DNA from: JBDUDK01 sp040002995
Lineage (GTDB): Bacteria; Actinomycetota; Acidimicrobiia; Acidimicrobiales; Ilumatobacteraceae
Reading direction: 5' to 3'
Assembly (NCBI GenBank): GCA_040002995.1
Contig: JBDUDK010000077.1
Span: forward strand, 1-41,100
DNA length: 41,100 nt
The notes beneath the pieces are model-generated. The model searched no databases and had not been told where the DNA came from. It worked only from the letters and a program-made list of their open reading frames with translations. A program made the translations under genes and the position numbers. Shown here piece by piece: positions 39,956 to 41,100 of the stretch; the stretch's first letter is position 1; every line of letters begins with the position of its first letter.

Positions 39956-40549
39956 ATGCTCGACGAATTCGATCGCGATCTGGAGCTTTCCCGGCGTCGT
40001 GTGCTCTCAGGCATCGCGGTGCTGGGGGCGGCGGGCGTGATGGTCCCCGCGAGCCGGGGGAAGGGGAACGGCGACACGCCGCCCGACACCGAACCGAGTC
40101 CGCCGACGTCAGCATCGTCCCCGACGTCAGCGTCGTCCCCGACTTCTGCATCGCCGCCGACGTCGAACTCAGACGACGACCACAAGGAGCACAAACCTGA
40201 CCTGCTCCTACGCGGCCAGTTCGCTCGTCTCATCACCCCTGACGGGGGCGGCCCATCGACTTCGTCCGCCGACATCGTCGACGACAACGGCAGCCCCATC
40301 GGATCGTTCTGGAGCGCCGCGATGGCAGGGGGCGGATCGACGACGCTCTTCCACACGTTCCAGCTCGACAAGGGCACCCTGCACGGTCAGGGCTTCGGGC
40401 CGCTCGAGGAGGCCACGTTCGCCGTCGTCGGCGGCACTGGCGAGTACGAGGGTGCGCGTGGGCAATACGTGGCGCGCCAGCGGCCGGTGGCCGCGGGCGG
40501 AGACGGCAGTGCGGAGTTCGTATTCGATCTGGTCCCGGGTAAGGGGTAA
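39956..40549 (+). CDS. Tat-exported allene-oxide-cyclase-like barrel protein
   Basis: The 197-residue protein starts with a twin-arginine signal, SRRRVLSGIAVLGAAGVM, for export of a folded protein. A Pro/Ser/Thr linker of four six-residue repeats follows, then an acidic patch (SDDDHKEHK). The ~110-residue domain resembles the allene-oxide-cyclase/dirigent barrel: FHTFQLDKGTLHGQGFG, ATFAVVGGTGEYEGARG and FVFDLVPG. Bacterial members are largely uncharacterised extracellular proteins. The ATG at 39956 has AAGGGGT at 39944-39950. The Hcp-like gene starts 5 nt after its stop, so the two are co-transcribed. Confidence 0.78.
   Translation: MLDEFDRDLELSRRRVLSGIAVLGAAGVMVPASRGKGNGDTPPDTEPSPPTSASSPTSASSPTSASPPTSNSDDDHKEHKPDLLLRGQFARLITPDGGGPSTSSADIVDDNGSPIGSFWSAAMAGGGSTTLFHTFQLDKGTLHGQGFGPLEEATFAVVGGTGEYEGARGQYVARQRPVAAGGDGSAEFVFDLVPGKG
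40100..40171 (+). repeat. Four 18-bp coding repeats (Pro/Ser/Thr linker)
   Basis: Four imperfect 18-bp units encode PPTSAS, SPTSAS, SPTSAS and PPTSNS within the Tat-exported barrel protein. Unit number may vary between strains, changing linker length without shifting the frame. Confidence 0.8.
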
Positions 40550-40554
40550 CAGCC

Positions 40555-41031
40555 ATGGCGTTCGACGCGTTCCTCAAGATCGATGGCATCGACGGTGAGG
40601 CCGCCAACATCAAGTACGTGAAATGGATCTCCGTCGAGTCGTTCTCGTGGGGCGTGAGCAACACGGGCTCGGTCGTTGTGGGTGGAGGCGGAGGCGAAGG
40701 TAAAGCGACTCCCCAAGACCTTCATGTGGTGGCGCCGACGCAGATCTCGTCGCCCAAGCTGTTCCTCGCGACGGCAACGGGTCAGCATTTCAAGTTCGCC
40801 GAGCTCCAGGTGGTGGGACGCGACTCGCAGCCGTTCATCAAGCTGCGCCTCGAAGACGTCTTAGTGTCGAGCTTCCAGATGGGTGGCGGTAGCGGCGACG
40901 CGTTGCCTCGCGACGCGATCGCGCTCAGTTACGCCAAGGTCACGGAGTCGGTGTCGCGCCGAAAGGCCGACGGGACGCTCGACGCCCCCATCACGGGCGG
41001 CTTCGATTTCTCGCTCAACAAGCAAGGCTGA
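40555..41031 (+). CDS. Hcp-like tube protein
   Basis: This 158-residue protein matches the Hcp family. It starts MAFDAFLKIDGIDGEA, has an Hcp-like SVESFSWGVSN, then LFLATATGQHFKFAELQVVG and a C-terminal TGGFDFSLNKQG. Hcp proteins form stacked hexameric rings, the tube of type VI secretion systems, and are related to phage tail tubes. No other type VI or contractile-system gene lies in the window, and such systems are not typical of actinobacteria. Stand-alone Hcp-like proteins of unknown role occur in many bacteria. AAGGGGT lies before the ATG. It is the second gene of an operon with the Tat-exported barrel protein. Confidence 0.82.
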   Translation: MAFDAFLKIDGIDGEAANIKYVKWISVESFSWGVSNTGSVVVGGGGGEGKATPQDLHVVAPTQISSPKLFLATATGQHFKFAELQVVGRDSQPFIKLRLEDVLVSSFQMGGGSGDALPRDAIALSYAKVTESVSRRKADGTLDAPITGGFDFSLNKQG

Positions 41032-41038
41032 GGCGGAC

Positions 41039-41100
41039 TTAGCCCCCCGACAGAGCTTGCATGATCGTGACTTCGTCGGTGCCGCCCACCGATGTCGTGA
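41039..41100 (-). CDS. 3' end of a MoaD/ThiS-like gene (partial)
   Basis: Read on the minus strand, the last 62 nt encode TTSVGGTDEVTIMQALSGG followed by TAA at 41041-41039. A C-terminal Gly-Gly after a DEVT...SGG segment is the hallmark of the ubiquitin-like sulfur carriers MoaD and ThiS, whose glycine tail is adenylated and thiocarboxylated. The N-terminal part lies outside the window. It converges on the Hcp-like gene. Confidence 0.5.
   Translation of the reverse strand, partial: TTSVGGTDEVTIMQALSGG

Overview
The window is GC-rich, densely coded DNA from an actinobacterium, probably an uncultured soil or freshwater lineage. Four points suggest this: many GTG and TTG starts; a DUF664/DinB protein of the kind linked to mycothiol; an alpha/beta-hydrolase–adenylate cyclase fusion like mycobacterial Rv1900c; and several start codons lying 6-8 nt after a TANNNT box, as in leaderless transcripts. 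No tRNA, rRNA, CRISPR array or insertion sequence was found, and no stretch above 300 nt lacks a gene or gene remnant.

Layout. (1) 1-1.6 kb: a frameshifted SAM methyltransferase and a small helical protein. (2) 1.8-7.4 kb, minus strand: a translationally coupled chain reading tetracycline-type ribosomal protection GTPase, aminoglycoside-phosphotransferase-like kinase, a short VOC-like ORF, and an FtsX-like permease. A possible leader ORF precedes it. (3) 7.4-10.5 kb: a hydrolase-cyclase fusion, a cysteine hydrolase, a receiver-only regulator and an ABM-like protein. (4) 10.5-20.7 kb: three more orphan FtsX-like permeases, interspersed with small detoxification or stress genes (DUF1905, VOC, AhpD-like, DinB) and a truncated cyclase. 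(5) 20.8-22.9 kb: a TetR/PaaI-thioesterase pair divergent from a nitronate monooxygenase, with a tandem-repeat operator between them. (6) 23-29.3 kb: a two-gene response-regulator operon converging on an ABC ATPase–histidine kinase–FtsX permease operon whose genes overlap by 4 bp. (7) 29.4-32.6 kb: a compact module of receiver-HTH-cyclase fusion, metallo-beta-lactamase-fold hydrolase and cyclic-nucleotide-binding protein. (8) 32.8-36.6 kb: a VC0807-like membrane protein, a KdpD-like DUF4118 protein and a KimA-like potassium transporter fused to an OB fold. (9) 36.7-41.1 kb: a frameshifted small gene, tryptophanase overlapping a methyltransferase, a Tat-exported barrel protein, an Hcp-like tube protein and the 3' end of a MoaD/ThiS-like gene.

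How the parts may work together. The most interesting unit is 23-32.6 kb. One membrane histidine kinase, built into an ABC-permease operon, sits close to three response regulators. One has a DNA-binding output, one has none, and one carries a class III nucleotide cyclase. The cyclase gene overlaps a metallo-hydrolase gene, which lies 1 nt from a cyclic-nucleotide-binding protein gene. The layout suggests a signalling circuit joining envelope or transport sensing to both transcription and a cyclic nucleotide. That circuit is inferred from gene order and motifs; no part of it has been shown experimentally here.
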